Shown here: piece by piece, positions 16,336 to 25,840 of the stretch
Layout: every line of letters starts with the position of its first letter
Numbering within the stretch: the first letter of the stretch is position 1
Assembly: GCF_001704295.1 (NCBI RefSeq)
Contig: NZ_CP012334.1
Location: 4,414,084 to 4,478,083, forward strand
Direction: 5' to 3'
From: Bordetella sp. H567
Lineage (GTDB): Bacteria > Pseudomonadota > Gammaproteobacteria > Burkholderiales > Burkholderiaceae_B
Length of the DNA: 64,000 nt
Notes under the pieces: model-generated
Told to the model about the DNA's origin: nothing
The model's database searches: none
The model's input: the letters and a program-made list of their open reading frames with translations, nothing else
Program-made: the position numbers and the translations under genes

Positions 16336-19300
16336 TCACGCTGCTGGCGTCCAGTTGCAGCGTGACGCTGCGCCCGCCCAGGTTGAAGGTCAGCTTGTAG
16401 CGGTCCGCGCGCACGCGCTCGGTCCTGCCCCGATCCAGCAGGCGGAACAGCGCCCATGGGCCGTCTATGGTGAAAGCGCGATCGGCGGCGGTGTCTCCCG
16501 TCTGGTAAGCCAGGCGCACGCTTTGCGTCCCGCTGCCCGACGGCCACTGGAATTCCACGGGACGCACGGGCCCATGGGCATAGTCCAGTGTTGTGCCACT
16601 CAAGGCCAGCGAAAAACGGGTGATGCTGGCATCCAGCGAAAGCGGCTGCAGCAAAAAACGTATGGAAAGGGCCTTGCCGCCATCCGGGAAAAACGCCGCG
16701 CGGATCGCGGCCGCACGCTGAAACGCCATCAGCGTGGCATCGGACATTTTCGGCGTGGTGGCGCCGGCCCGCCATTTCCACGGAGAAGTCCCCGTATCGA
16801 TATAAGGAAGCAGATTGGCCTGGAAGAAGCTGTCCATCGCGCCGCCGGGTCCGAACACGCGCGCGAAATCGTCCGGGGTGACATCGACACTCGCGTAAGG
16901 GTCCAGGGGATAGCGATGATCAAGGGCCGCATGGCAGAACACCGCGCTGGATTGCCACAAATCGTTCAGCCGCCTGCGTTCGGTGTTCAGCGCGAGTGAA
17001 TCGCCATTGGCCGAAAGGCTCTGCAGCATCTGGCGCAGCGGCTCCGGCTGTACCTGGGCGATTTGCCGAAGCTTGTCCAGCGCGTCCCCCGCCGGCATCG
17101 GCAGGCCGCGTTGACGCGCCGCCTGCACGGCTTCCAGGTACACGGCGGTTTCCTTCAAGGCCCCCTGTACTTCGTCCATCGGCGCAACACCGCTGGCCGA
17201 TCCCGGCACGAACAACCGGTGCAAGGTATCGAAATGACGGTCCACCGACGTCGGTTCATCGTCGTCCGCGGCGTAGGGGGCAGGTGTATCGGCACTGGCC
17301 GGCGATGCGGACGCGGTGCCGCTACCGAAAATCGTGCCGCGCGTCGGATCGCCGCCTGACCCATCGGCCGTCGAGGGCGCCGGGGCGCCACCGGCGGGCG
17401 GGGAAGCCGCGGCGGCGCCGGACGCTGGATCCGCGGCGCCAGGCTGCAACGTCGTCTGGACCGCGGCCGCCTTGAGCAGCAGGCGCAGCGGCGAATCGCC
17501 CGCCGCGAGCATCCTGATCAGCCAGACGTCGCCGGGCGAGCTGGACAGCGGGACCAGGCGCATGTCGTTGAGCAGATCGTCCCAGGCTGCGATGTAGCGA
17601 TGGAAATACAGCTTGTCCAGGTCGTTCTTCAGCGCGGCGCGGCGCGCGGCGATGGACGCACCGCTATCCATGCCCAGCACCCATCCCTCTTTTTCTATTT
17701 CGGCAAGGACGGCGTCGCGCAACTGCCTGTAATGCCGATAGCCTTCCACGGTATACGCGCCCGGCACGCCTTCGGTGAGCCACCGGCCGCTCGCCCTTAC
17801 CAGGATCAGGGGTGCGTTCACGCCGCCCATCCGCGCGACCGATAGGGTGTCCGGCACGGCCTTCGTCAAGCGGCCCAGGATGTCCGCATACAAGCGATCG
17901 AGTGTCGAATAGCCCATCAGTTGTGCGCGTACCCGCGCCACGGCCGGCGGATCCAGCTGTATATGAGGCGCGTACGTGACGCAGCCGAACAAGGCCTTGA
18001 TGTGCGCCATGAATTCCTGCCGCTGCGCCCGGTTGGCCAGGAACCGGTCTGCCTGACCCTGGGTCCATGCCATGACCACGGCGGCGTCATAGACGCGCGG
18101 CGTGCCCAGCATCAGATAGACACGCAAGGCTTGATAGCGCTGTGCGGCATCCAGGCTTGCGTCGCTCGCGACGTCCATGGCCCGGCGGGCGATGACGGGA
18201 ACCACGGTCTGGCGCAGCACCTCGAGATACCGCTCGCGGCCGGCGGCGGCGACACGCACGGCGGGCCGCCAAGGTACCAGCCAGGACATCGGCCAGGCAT
18301 GCGGCGGCGCCGCCAGCTCCCGCGCCGCATCGAGCAAGGGCAGCATGGACGCGGGCTGGTCCTGCGAGACGCCCTGCCGTGCCCGCGCGGCAAGGACGGC
18401 CAGGCGATCGTTGACCCTTGCCATGAAGACCTCGTCCTCACGCGCCGCCAGCCCCACGCCGGTACACACGGCGATCGCGCAGGACAGGAGCACGGCGCCG
18501 GCACCATAGCGCGCCCACCGGCTTTGAGGCACCAACGCGGCCCGCCTGAAAGCCAACCCGCTTTCCTGGAGTACCAGGTCGCGCAGCAGGCGCGCGGTGA
18601 AATAGCTGCGCAAGTGCGGCAACGCCTGCGGCGCGGCATGCACCGACGTTGCCAGCGACGTCGCCAGCGGGCTTGCGCCTTGCATCTGGACCGGCCCGCC
18701 GGCCTGCTCCGCGCTGGTGAAGTACACGCCGCGCAGCCAGGGAAGCGGAGCCTGGGGCGATGGCGTGAATATCTCGGCGAGGAACCGTGCGATTCCCTGG
18801 GTCAGCAGATCGAACTGCGCGGGAAATCCATAGACTTCGGCCCGGCGGTCCAGGGTCGCGCGGCTGCCCAGTATGCGAACCATGCGCCCGTGCAGGCGCT
18901 GCACAAGGTCCCGGCACATCACCGGGAAGGACTTCACGCCGTCTTGAGATGGATCCGTGTCGGCGACCGGAAATGTCAATCCGAACACCTTCGCGCGGCG
19001 CGCGGCATCCAGGTCATCGAAGTAGGCACGAAAGCCGGCCACGCGGTCGCACTGCGTGATGACCACATAAACGGGGAAGTGGACCCCGAAGGTAGACCGC
19101 ATCTCCTTGAGCCGCGAACGCAGTGCCGCCACGTCGGGCTGCGGGCCATCGGTATCGCCGAACAGCGCGCCGGCGGCAAGCGTGACGATGGCGCCGTTGA
19201 CCGGACACCGCCGGCGCGCCCCGCGCAGGCGGCGCAGGAGCACGCTCCAGAACGCGTGATCGGGCACCCCATGGCCCGCCTGCCCGGCCGCCGTGCCGGG

Positions 19301-19936
19301 AACGCCCACTTCGAGAAGGACCGCTTCATCGGCGATCCACCAGCGGCAGGGATCGGTGGATCGCAAGCCGGCTTCCATTCCATCGCGCGCGTACTCCAAT
19401 CCAGAGGCGTTCAATAGCGCGCTCTTGCCGCTGCCCGCCGATCCCAGCACGACGTACCACGGCAGGCGGTAGGCGCTGTTCCGGCCCAGGCGCCACCATG
19501 GCCCGCCCCTGCCGAGCACCTTCAGCGCCGCGTCGAACCCCCGTTCCAGCTTCGCGACCGCATCGCCGTCGGCGGCGGGCGGGGCGATATCGACGCACCG
19601 CGTTACGGCGGCGCTTTCCTGCGCCGCCGGTTCACCGGCGCCCTGCCTCGTGCCCGGCCTGCCTTGCGCCGGCTCGGTGGCGACCTGAGGCGGCGGCGCC
19701 CATACCACCCGCAACCGGGGCATACCGCGCATCAGCCGCGCGATACCGCGATAGGCGAACCACATCGCGAACAGAAGCGCGATCAGCCCCACCCGCGCCC
19801 AGGGATCGGCGAAGGGGTGTGTGCCGCCCAGCGAAAGAGCGGGCGCGTAAATCCATGTCAGCGACACACCGAACAGCGCGGCAAGCGCTCTGATGAAGGT
19901 ATGCAGCATGGATCCGGGCGAAATGCGTTTCACCAT
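16280..19936 (-). CDS. tssM: type VI secretion membrane protein TssM (IcmF)
   Basis: A 1218-residue TssM, the large subunit of the T6SS membrane complex that spans the inner membrane and periplasm and contacts TssJ. Two membrane helices lie at about residues 13-32 and 46-62. The cytosolic NTPase-like domain has an intact Walker A (GSAGSGKS, 165-172), which many TssM proteins lack. A third helix lies at about 475-495. The periplasmic part includes an Ala/Gly/Pro-rich, probably disordered insert at about residues 820-875. GAGG ten bases before the ATG supports the start; a second in-frame ATG sits nine codons later. It is the last gene of the T6SS operon. Confidence 0.95.
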   Translation of the reverse strand: MVKRISPGSMLHTFIRALAALFGVSLTWIYAPALSLGGTHPFADPWARVGLIALLFAMWFAYRGIARLMRGMPRLRVVWAPPPQVATEPAQGRPGTRQGAGEPAAQESAAVTRCVDIAPPAADGDAVAKLERGFDAALKVLGRGGPWWRLGRNSAYRLPWYVVLGSAGSGKSALLNASGLEYARDGMEAGLRSTDPCRWWIADEAVLLEVGVPGTAAGQAGHGVPDHAFWSVLLRRLRGARRRCPVNGAIVTLAAGALFGDTDGPQPDVAALRSRLKEMRSTFGVHFPVYVVITQCDRVAGFRAYFDDLDAARRAKVFGLTFPVADTDPSQDGVKSFPVMCRDLVQRLHGRMVRILGSRATLDRRAEVYGFPAQFDLLTQGIARFLAEIFTPSPQAPLPWLRGVYFTSAEQAGGPVQMQGASPLATSLATSVHAAPQALPHLRSYFTARLLRDLVLQESGLAFRRAALVPQSRWARYGAGAVLLSCAIAVCTGVGLAAREDEVFMARVNDRLAVLAARARQGVSQDQPASMLPLLDAARELAAPPHAWPMSWLVPWRPAVRVAAAGRERYLEVLRQTVVPVIARRAMDVASDASLDAAQRYQALRVYLMLGTPRVYDAAVVMAWTQGQADRFLANRAQRQEFMAHIKALFGCVTYAPHIQLDPPAVARVRAQLMGYSTLDRLYADILGRLTKAVPDTLSVARMGGVNAPLILVRASGRWLTEGVPGAYTVEGYRHYRQLRDAVLAEIEKEGWVLGMDSGASIAARRAALKNDLDKLYFHRYIAAWDDLLNDMRLVPLSSSPGDVWLIRMLAAGDSPLRLLLKAAAVQTTLQPGAADPASGAAAASPPAGGAPAPSTADGSGGDPTRGTIFGSGTASASPASADTPAPYAADDDEPTSVDRHFDTLHRLFVPGSASGVAPMDEVQGALKETAVYLEAVQAARQRGLPMPAGDALDKLRQIAQVQPEPLRQMLQSLSANGDSLALNTERRRLNDLWQSSAVFCHAALDHRYPLDPYASVDVTPDDFARVFGPGGAMDSFFQANLLPYIDTGTSPWKWRAGATTPKMSDATLMAFQRAAAIRAAFFPDGGKALSIRFLLQPLSLDASITRFSLALSGTTLDYAHGPVRPVEFQWPSGSGTQSVRLAYQTGDTAADRAFTIDGPWALFRLLDRGRTERVRADRYKLTFNLGGRSVTLQLDASSVINPFALNALRVFRCPEQL

Positions 19937-19976
19937 AGGGCGCGTACCTCGTGTGCAGGATTGAAAAATGGAGTGG

Positions 19977-21252
19977 TCACCGGGCGGCTCCCGGCGCCAC
20001 GAGCGTGATCACGACACGCCGGTTGCGGCCCCGGCCGGCCTCCGTATCGTTGGGCGCGACGGGCTCCGTATCGCCACGTCCCTGAACAAGGAAACGATCG
20101 GGATCGCTAGCCTCCTGGACCAGCAGGTCCTTTACCCGGCCGGCCCGCCGCAGGGACAGCTCCTGATTGGACGGTGCCCCTGGAGCGGGCCGGATGTCGT
20201 CGGTATGGCCGACGATGGTCACGTCCCCCGGTACGTCGTGCAGCGCGGCGCCGATGCGACGCAGCAATGGCACATGTGCGGGAAGCACCCAACTGCTGCC
20301 GGAAGCGAAAAGGCCGTCGCTGTTCAATGTCAGGACGGCCCGGTCGCCGTTCTGGTCCAGGCGCACGGATCCGTTGGCGATTTCGGGCGCGAGTATCGCA
20401 GCCAGCTGCCGGATCGCCGGATCGAAGCGGGAAGCCGGCTTGGCCGGCACGGCCGGCGGCGGTGGGGGCGGCGCCGGCTTGGGCATGCGCACCGCCACGT
20501 ATACCTTGCCCAGGGCGTCCATGATGGCCTGCGCCGGCCCGCGCATCCTCCAGTCTGCAATGCCCAGCGTCGCGGCCAGCATGAGCACGGAAATCGCCAG
20601 GGCCAACCATAAGGGGCGTATGTGCCAAAGGGGACGACGGCGGCCGGGCACGCTGCTCGGCTCCGGCGAAAAACCCTGTTCCACGGTGCCGCGCGTATCG
20701 CCGATCAACTGCAGCAGGCGAGCGCGCAATTGCTCCAGCTCCATTGCGCCGCCTTCCATCAGGCGGTAGCGCCCTTCCATGCCCAGCGACAGGATGATGT
20801 AAAGCAACTCCAGTGCATCGATGTTGGCGGCCGGATCCCGGGACAGATGGTGCAGGATGGTGAAGAAACGTTCTCCGCCCGACGCCTCGCCATGGAACGT
20901 GACCAGCAGGCTGCGGCTGGACCATGCGCCCCCTCCCCCCCCATGGCGTGGCCGCGATGACTTCGTCCAGGAAGGTGGAGAGGCAATACCGGGCAGCGGC
21001 CAGGAGTTCCGCGTCGATGCCCTGTGCCCGCTCGACGAAGGTACGCATCATGCCGACCAATTGCGCGCGCAAGGCCTCGAGCGAGGCCGGCGCGGGGGCA
21101 TGGCGCAGCAGCGTTCCTACCTCCAGCAAGGGATGGGCAGCGCCCACGAGACGATTCAAGCCCTGCGGCCTGGCCGTACGGGCGGGCGACGGAACGCGCG
21201 CCGCATCGTACAGGGCGTCGGCCGAGAACATCGGAGCGGACAGCTCCGTCAT
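19977..21252 (-). pseudogene. tssL: tssL (IcmH/DotU) with C-terminal OmpA domain, frameshifted
   Basis: Two overlapping frames together make one TssL of about 424 residues. The first runs from the ATG at 21252, whose ATGA overlaps the tssK stop, through LSTFLDEVIAATPWGG. The second resumes with AWSSRSLLVTFHGEA and continues as ELLYIILSLGMEGRYRL, the conserved DotU core. It then has a membrane helix (PLWLALAISVLMLAATLGIA) and an OmpA-like domain (VGHTDDIRP, GRNRRVVI). The switch point is a G8-A-G5 tract at 20929-20942. Removing one G restores a continuous frame, so the cause is a single-base gain or a sequencing error. TssL is an essential inner-membrane T6SS part; as written the product would be cut before the membrane anchor. 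Confidence 0.88.
20929..20942 (-). repeat. G8-A-G5 tract at the tssL frameshift
   Basis: On the coding strand eight G, one A and five G follow the Pro-Trp codons of tssL. One base fewer in either run restores the DotU frame with the expected Gly-Gly-Gly-Gly-Ala-Trp sequence. Confidence 0.9.
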
Positions 21253-22607
21253 GCCCTTATCGCCCATAGATCGATCTGCAATCCCGGGAAGTCCCCGGCG
21301 ACATGCAAGGCGATCCCGGCGGACGTGGCCAGCTGCGGCCAGAGTTCGTCATGCATGTCCAACGCGAAGTAGCAACGCCCCGCGCGAAAGGGCAACTGGC
21401 GCGGCGCGACGCTCAATGGACGCAGCCCGATGCCGGGCAGCTGCAGCGTCACCAGGTCGTGGATCTTCTCCACCGGGCCGATCTTCACTTGGGCCGGCAG
21501 CGCGGTCAGCAGTGCCTCGGCCGGCATATCCGCGGCGATCTCCAGTACGAATTCGGCGCTCTTGAGCAGCCCCGTGTCCGGCACCCTGCCGATGTGCAAG
21601 CCAAACTTGCCGGGTTCCAGCGCGATCGATACCGCGCGCGGGTCCGAGACCAGACTGAGCGCCCGGCGCAGTTCGTCCATGAGCGGCGTGAAGGTTGCGG
21701 CCAGATCGTCGTGGCGATACGGCCTCGGCACGCCGGGACGCTTGGCATCGCGCACGAAGGTGGCGAGTTCACCGGAAAGCTGCAGCAATTCGCGGTAGAG
21801 CACCTCCGGGTGCAGCGACTCCGATGCGACGAAATGATCGAACAAGGGTTCGACGCGATTGATCAGCTGCAGCAGCAGGAAATCAACGATTTCGGCCGTG
21901 CCATGCGAACCGGCCCCGGCCAATCGCGACGACAGCGTCTGGCCACGCTGATGCAGCAACCCTTTCAGCTCCTCGATGAATCCGGCCAGGCGCGGGGCTG
22001 CCCGGCACGCCAGCGAGGGCGGGGAGTAATCCATGTCCAGGACCACGCAATGGTCGGGGCGTCGCTCGCGCACGCGGGCCACGCCCAGCGTCGCGTATCC
22101 CTGCGCGACGGTATCGGCCAGCGCCAGCCGCAGGCGCAACTTTCCGACTTCCATCAGCACGCCCTCCCCTGCGGACGCCGTGCTGTCGGCGACCGTGCAT
22201 TCGGCGCGGCGATAGCGCGCGTGCGCCTCGGCATCGTCCCTGCCATCGGGCGCGACATCCGGCACGCCCAGGCGCCGCAAAGGCAGGGCCAGCACCACCA
22301 TCGCGTCGCGCCTGTCTTCGGGGATATCCAGCGACGGCGGCACGCCATCGTCCGCGGGCAGGGAAAACGGCGTGCCGTCGGGCATCACGCCTTCGCATGC
22401 CACCAGCCCGACCTTGCCCAGCCCCAACTGCTGCTCGTCGATCACAAGCCGCGTGTATCCCCAACCGTAGCGGCCCCGTGCGCGCCAGTAGGACTCCACC
22501 AGGTGATGAAAATACCGGTCGTGCTGCTGCAGATGCTGTTGCTGCAACAGCATGCCTTCCGACCAGACAACCTTGCTATTCCAATCCACGATACTTGCCC
22601 CTCTCAT
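21249..22607 (-). CDS. tssK: type VI secretion baseplate protein TssK
   Basis: A 452-residue TssK, the trimeric adaptor that connects the T6SS baseplate to the membrane complex. The opening block VVWSEGMLLQQQHLQQHDRY is the family hallmark. The middle part, with LLLQLINRVEPLF and HPEVLYRELLQLSGELATF, is the helical domain, and the C-terminal domain ends with the usual LWAI-type block. Both ends show four-base ATGA overlaps with tssJ and tssL, indicating tight translational coupling. Confidence 0.95.
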   Translation of the reverse strand: MRGASIVDWNSKVVWSEGMLLQQQHLQQHDRYFHHLVESYWRARGRYGWGYTRLVIDEQQLGLGKVGLVACEGVMPDGTPFSLPADDGVPPSLDIPEDRRDAMVVLALPLRRLGVPDVAPDGRDDAEAHARYRRAECTVADSTASAGEGVLMEVGKLRLRLALADTVAQGYATLGVARVRERRPDHCVVLDMDYSPPSLACRAAPRLAGFIEELKGLLHQRGQTLSSRLAGAGSHGTAEIVDFLLLQLINRVEPLFDHFVASESLHPEVLYRELLQLSGELATFVRDAKRPGVPRPYRHDDLAATFTPLMDELRRALSLVSDPRAVSIALEPGKFGLHIGRVPDTGLLKSAEFVLEIAADMPAEALLTALPAQVKIGPVEKIHDLVTLQLPGIGLRPLSVAPRQLPFRAGRCYFALDMHDELWPQLATSAGIALHVAGDFPGLQIDLWAIRA

Positions 22608-23134
22608 CGGTCCGGATCGTTATCGGCGCCGCCACCGGCGTCGTCCTTGGCATATCCCCCCGCGTTTACGGCCTCGGCGCGTATCGCGGTGCGTCGCAGA
22701 TCGACGGCAATACCATGGCTCGCCAACCCCGACACGGGGAAGTCGCGCCGCCACTGCGCATGTTCGATGTCCCGATATGCGGCGACGATCGCCACCACGC
22801 GGGTCTTCGGGTCCAGAGGCTGCCCGACGATTTTCTCTGTGCCGGGAAGCAAGGTGATCTCGCTGCGCGCCAGCAGGTTGGGACCCAATATCTGCCTATC
22901 CTTGTCGTGCAGATCGAAGAAGCTGGCACGGTCGAAGGCTTCGGTATCCGTCAGCTGGTAAATGCGGACCACGATAGGCGAAGGACGTCCGGAAGCGTCG
23001 GGATTGACATCGGCGGACGTTTCCAGCACCACCTGCAGCGATGCGCATGGCATCGATTGCGCACTGCAGCCGCCCAGGGCCAGAATCCAGGCCCATGCCG
23101 CGACGGCCATCGACACACGGACGATCCTACGCAT
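22604..23134 (-). CDS. tssJ: type VI secretion outer-membrane lipoprotein TssJ
   Basis: A 176-residue TssJ lipoprotein anchored in the outer membrane, where it caps TssM. The signal peptide ends in LGGC, with the lipidated cysteine at residue 23. The transthyretin-like domain follows, with SPIVVRIYQL near residue 63, FFDL, and EKIVGQPLDPKTRVVAIVAAY, typical of the family. The frame continues far upstream, but the ATG at 23134 is the one giving a lipoprotein signal. Its first bases overlap the end of the small gene at 23127-23399. Confidence 0.92.
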   Translation of the reverse strand: MRRIVRVSMAVAAWAWILALGGCSAQSMPCASLQVVLETSADVNPDASGRPSPIVVRIYQLTDTEAFDRASFFDLHDKDRQILGPNLLARSEITLLPGTEKIVGQPLDPKTRVVAIVAAYRDIEHAQWRRDFPVSGLASHGIAVDLRRTAIRAEAVNAGGYAKDDAGGGADNDPDR

Positions 23135-23399
23135 CGCCGCCTCCGGATCCAGACGGATACGCCGGCACGACCGGCAGCGGGGAAAAGGCCTGGCGCTCCG
23201 GCGCGGCGTGGTCGCCGCGGACTGCCGGCTTGGCCACGCCGCGTTTCGCATGGACCAAAAGACGGAGCGGATCCGCCTCGGCCATGACGTCGATGCCGCG
23301 CTCCAGCACCGGATTTCCGGAGAGGAGAGCGGCCTGGGAAAGCCCATCGCGGGCGCTGTTGGCCCCGCAAGAATATCGATAGAGATTTTTTAGCTTCAT
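23127..23399 (-). CDS. small T6SS-operon protein of unknown function
   Basis: A 90-residue protein I do not recognise. Support that it is a gene comes from layout: its ATG overlaps the vgrG stop (ATGA) and its end overlaps the tssJ start by eight bases, the spacing used throughout this operon. The product is basic, with one Cys, a segment PVLERGIDVMAEADPLRLLVH and a Pro/Gly/Ser-rich tail. It has no signal peptide or membrane helix. It could be an accessory factor for VgrG or a T6SS structural add-on; nothing in it suggests an immunity protein. Confidence 0.6.
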   Translation of the reverse strand: MKLKNLYRYSCGANSARDGLSQAALLSGNPVLERGIDVMAEADPLRLLVHAKRGVAKPAVRGDHAAPERQAFSPLPVVPAYPSGSGGGDA

Positions 23400-25384
23400 T
23401 TGACCTGTACCGAAGAACCGTCGTCCGCCTTTTCCGGCGTTTCGGGGGATTCAGGGGAACCGCCGGGACCGCTGCCCGCCGCGCCCTCGCTGTTCAGGGC
23501 AACGATCGGCCCGGATATCTGCACGCCCGCCGCGTTGACCGAGATGAAGCTGTTACCCACCTTCAGGGACACCATCGCCTCGGCTTCGATGACGACGGTG
23601 GCGCCACCCTTGATGTGGACCATCTCGCCATTCACGACATAGCTCATGCCTGCCTGGTGCAGCACGTTGACGGCCGCCTTCAGTGAGGCACTGCCGTCCA
23701 CCTTGACCTTCCGGCTGCCGCTCACGGAAATATGCTGCGCGCCGGCATGCAGCAGCTGCCGGCCCTTGACCGTGCGATGCTCGTCCTCGCCTACCCAGGT
23801 AAAACCGCTTTTCTTGACGTAGGTATCGAAGCGCCCACCGGTATAGAGCAGGACCTGCAGCGCCTTGTCGTTGAAGCGCAGCTCGTTGCGGTCCTTCTCG
23901 CCATCGCCCAGCGAATCGGTGCGGATGGCGGCAATTTCCGCATGTCCCGCGCCGATATACGGCGGCGGGTTGCGGCTGTTGTAGACGCTACCCACGATCA
24001 TGGGATGGTCGGGATCCCCGTCCAGGAAGTCGACCACGACCTCCTGCCCCGCGCGCGGCACGAACACCGCGCCCCAACCCTTGCCCGCCCAGGCCTGCGC
24101 CACCCGCACCCAGCAGCGCTGCATGCGCTGGCTGGCCTTGGGAGGATTGAACTGTTCCCAATGGAACTGCACCTTGACCCGACCATGGGCGTCGGTGGCC
24201 ATGGGTTCGCCGTCCGGCGCCACCACCATGGCCGTCTGCAGTCCCGGCCGCGGCACCGGCGTGGCACACGCCGCGCGCCATGGCTGCTGGCGCGGAATTG
24301 CCGAGAACGTGCAATCGAACACCGGCTTGCGTTCGTGGGCCGCGCGCGGCGCCGCGGTGTAGTCGTCGCCGCCCAGGCGATAGTCGGCGGAGACGACCAG
24401 GTATTCGTCGTTCTGGTCGGCGCGGGGATGGTCCGTCATGCGGAACCAGGCGCCCGGCTTTACGCCGCGGGCCGTCGCGCGTCCCGTCGCGCGGCGCGAA
24501 CGTGCGCGATGCGCGTCCAGCCGCGCCTGCGCATGGCGGCGGCCGTCAGCCTGGTCGTCATAGCGCAGCGCATATTCCTCGAGCGTGCCGGCGCCCGTGT
24601 CCGCCTCGGCCGTGGCACGCGCCAATAGTCCCTGGCTTTCGCTGCTCTTGACGTTGAGGAAATCGAATGCGTTGAACTCGCTGGTCCCGGGCGCGATTTC
24701 CGCATCCAGGGCCCAGCGATAGATGGACTCCTGCGGCGCGCCGTCGTCGATGGCCAGCGGCGAGAAAAGGATGGACTCGTAACCGGGCGTCGCTTCGTGC
24801 GCTTGCGGCGAATCCACCAATACCACGGTCTCGGTGCCGTTCGCGTGTTCGAAGTAGTAGTAGATACCTTCGCGCTCCAGCAGACGGCTCATGAAATCGA
24901 GGTCCGTCTCGCGATATTGCGCGCAATGCTGGAGCTTGGGATAACTGGCCGTGCAGGCGATGCGGTACACCACCTGGTGGTCGTCCAGCAGCTGCCTGAC
25001 GATATCGGGGACCGACATATCGAAGAAGAAGCGGCAATGCGACGAACGACTGAGCAGCCATAGCCGTGGCCGCATGATGGCGCGGTATCGCGTCAGCCTG
25101 TCGGGCCGGTCCTGCGACAGCGCGGCACCGGCGATACCGAAACGGCTGACGATACCGTTGAACTCGCGCTTGCCGGACGAGGTGTCGAGCCTGACGCGGA
25201 TTTCGCTGCCCAGCAACTTGGCAGGATCGATGCCGGCATCCGCGCTGAGCAGCTCGAGCCGGAACTCGAACGGCTTGCCCAGGCGCTCTTCGCCGCGCAG
25301 CCCGCACAGCAGCAGCGTATCGGCGGCGAGCAACGCGCTCTGGACTGCAATTCCGCGGTTTTTCTGGGTTGGGCGCGAGGACAT
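23396..25384 (-). CDS. vgrG: type VI secretion spike protein VgrG (TssI)
   Basis: A 662-residue VgrG, the trimeric spike at the tip of the Hcp tube. The N-terminal gp27/gp44-like part covers about residues 20-380, the OB-fold hub about 400-480 with GDPDHPMIVGSVYNSRNPPP, and the beta-helical needle follows (repeats such as VKVDGSASLKAAVNVLHQAG and VVIEAEAMVSLKVG). After the needle there is only a short Pro/Glu/Ser-rich tail, so this is a canonical spike without an effector extension. A DUF4280 tip protein is encoded just upstream and the small 90-residue gene just downstream. Confidence 0.95.
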   Translation of the reverse strand: MSSRPTQKNRGIAVQSALLAADTLLLCGLRGEERLGKPFEFRLELLSADAGIDPAKLLGSEIRVRLDTSSGKREFNGIVSRFGIAGAALSQDRPDRLTRYRAIMRPRLWLLSRSSHCRFFFDMSVPDIVRQLLDDHQVVYRIACTASYPKLQHCAQYRETDLDFMSRLLEREGIYYYFEHANGTETVVLVDSPQAHEATPGYESILFSPLAIDDGAPQESIYRWALDAEIAPGTSEFNAFDFLNVKSSESQGLLARATAEADTGAGTLEEYALRYDDQADGRRHAQARLDAHRARSRRATGRATARGVKPGAWFRMTDHPRADQNDEYLVVSADYRLGGDDYTAAPRAAHERKPVFDCTFSAIPRQQPWRAACATPVPRPGLQTAMVVAPDGEPMATDAHGRVKVQFHWEQFNPPKASQRMQRCWVRVAQAWAGKGWGAVFVPRAGQEVVVDFLDGDPDHPMIVGSVYNSRNPPPYIGAGHAEIAAIRTDSLGDGEKDRNELRFNDKALQVLLYTGGRFDTYVKKSGFTWVGEDEHRTVKGRQLLHAGAQHISVSGSRKVKVDGSASLKAAVNVLHQAGMSYVVNGEMVHIKGGATVVIEAEAMVSLKVGNSFISVNAAGVQISGPIVALNSEGAAGSGPGGSPESPETPEKADDGSSVQVK

Positions 25385-25427
25385 GGTATCGGGGAAAAGT
25401 GAACGGGCTGGAAAAACGTGTCGGCGA

Positions 25428-25817
25428 TCAGGGCACCAGCGTTCTGGCGCTGCCCGGCATGCCGATGCTGATCAGGCCTCCCCACTGGCACATGCAGGTC
25501 GAGGTATTGTCCAGAGCCGGCATATTCCCGATCAGCACCGTAGGCGCGCCGGGCAGCCAGGGAGCGACGGTGACCGGGATGCAAGGCATGGGCGTCAATA
25601 CGCCCATGGCCGCCGCGGTGGCGCTTGCCACCGCGGGGTTGGCGGGCGACGTGCACATCGCAAAGGTGGGGATATTGACCACTGGCTTGTTGTCCTCGAT
25701 GGTCGCCGCGGGACGCCCTTCGACGATGACGCGCGCCGTGGGCAGGACCACCAGCGCGGTGGGCGCCGTTCCGAAGGTACACGTCAGGGTTGCACCCATT
25801 ACGACTTGCTGGGCCAT
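25428..25817 (-). CDS. PAAR-like DUF4280 spike-tip protein
   Basis: A 129-residue protein of the DUF4280 family, small PAAR-like proteins thought to sharpen the VgrG tip and to carry cargo. Recognisable blocks are QQVVMGATLTCTFG at the start, PTFAMCTSPANP near residue 50, VLTPMPCIPVTVAPW near residue 73 and GNMPALDNTSTCMCQWGG near residue 98. Several conserved cysteines fit a metal-bound tip. It lies 43 bases ahead of vgrG and replaces a classical PAAR gene, none of which I see in the island. Confidence 0.85.
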   Translation of the reverse strand: MAQQVVMGATLTCTFGTAPTALVVLPTARVIVEGRPAATIEDNKPVVNIPTFAMCTSPANPAVASATAAAMGVLTPMPCIPVTVAPWLPGAPTVLIGNMPALDNTSTCMCQWGGLISIGMPGSARTLVP

Positions 25818-25840
25818 GGTTGTCCTTTTCGGCTTCCGGA

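Noticed and set aside
16166-16999. Plus-strand frame continuing past the ABC ATPase gene into the tssM end
   Set aside because: It is antisense to the conserved TssM C terminus and only reflects low stop frequency in GC-rich DNA.
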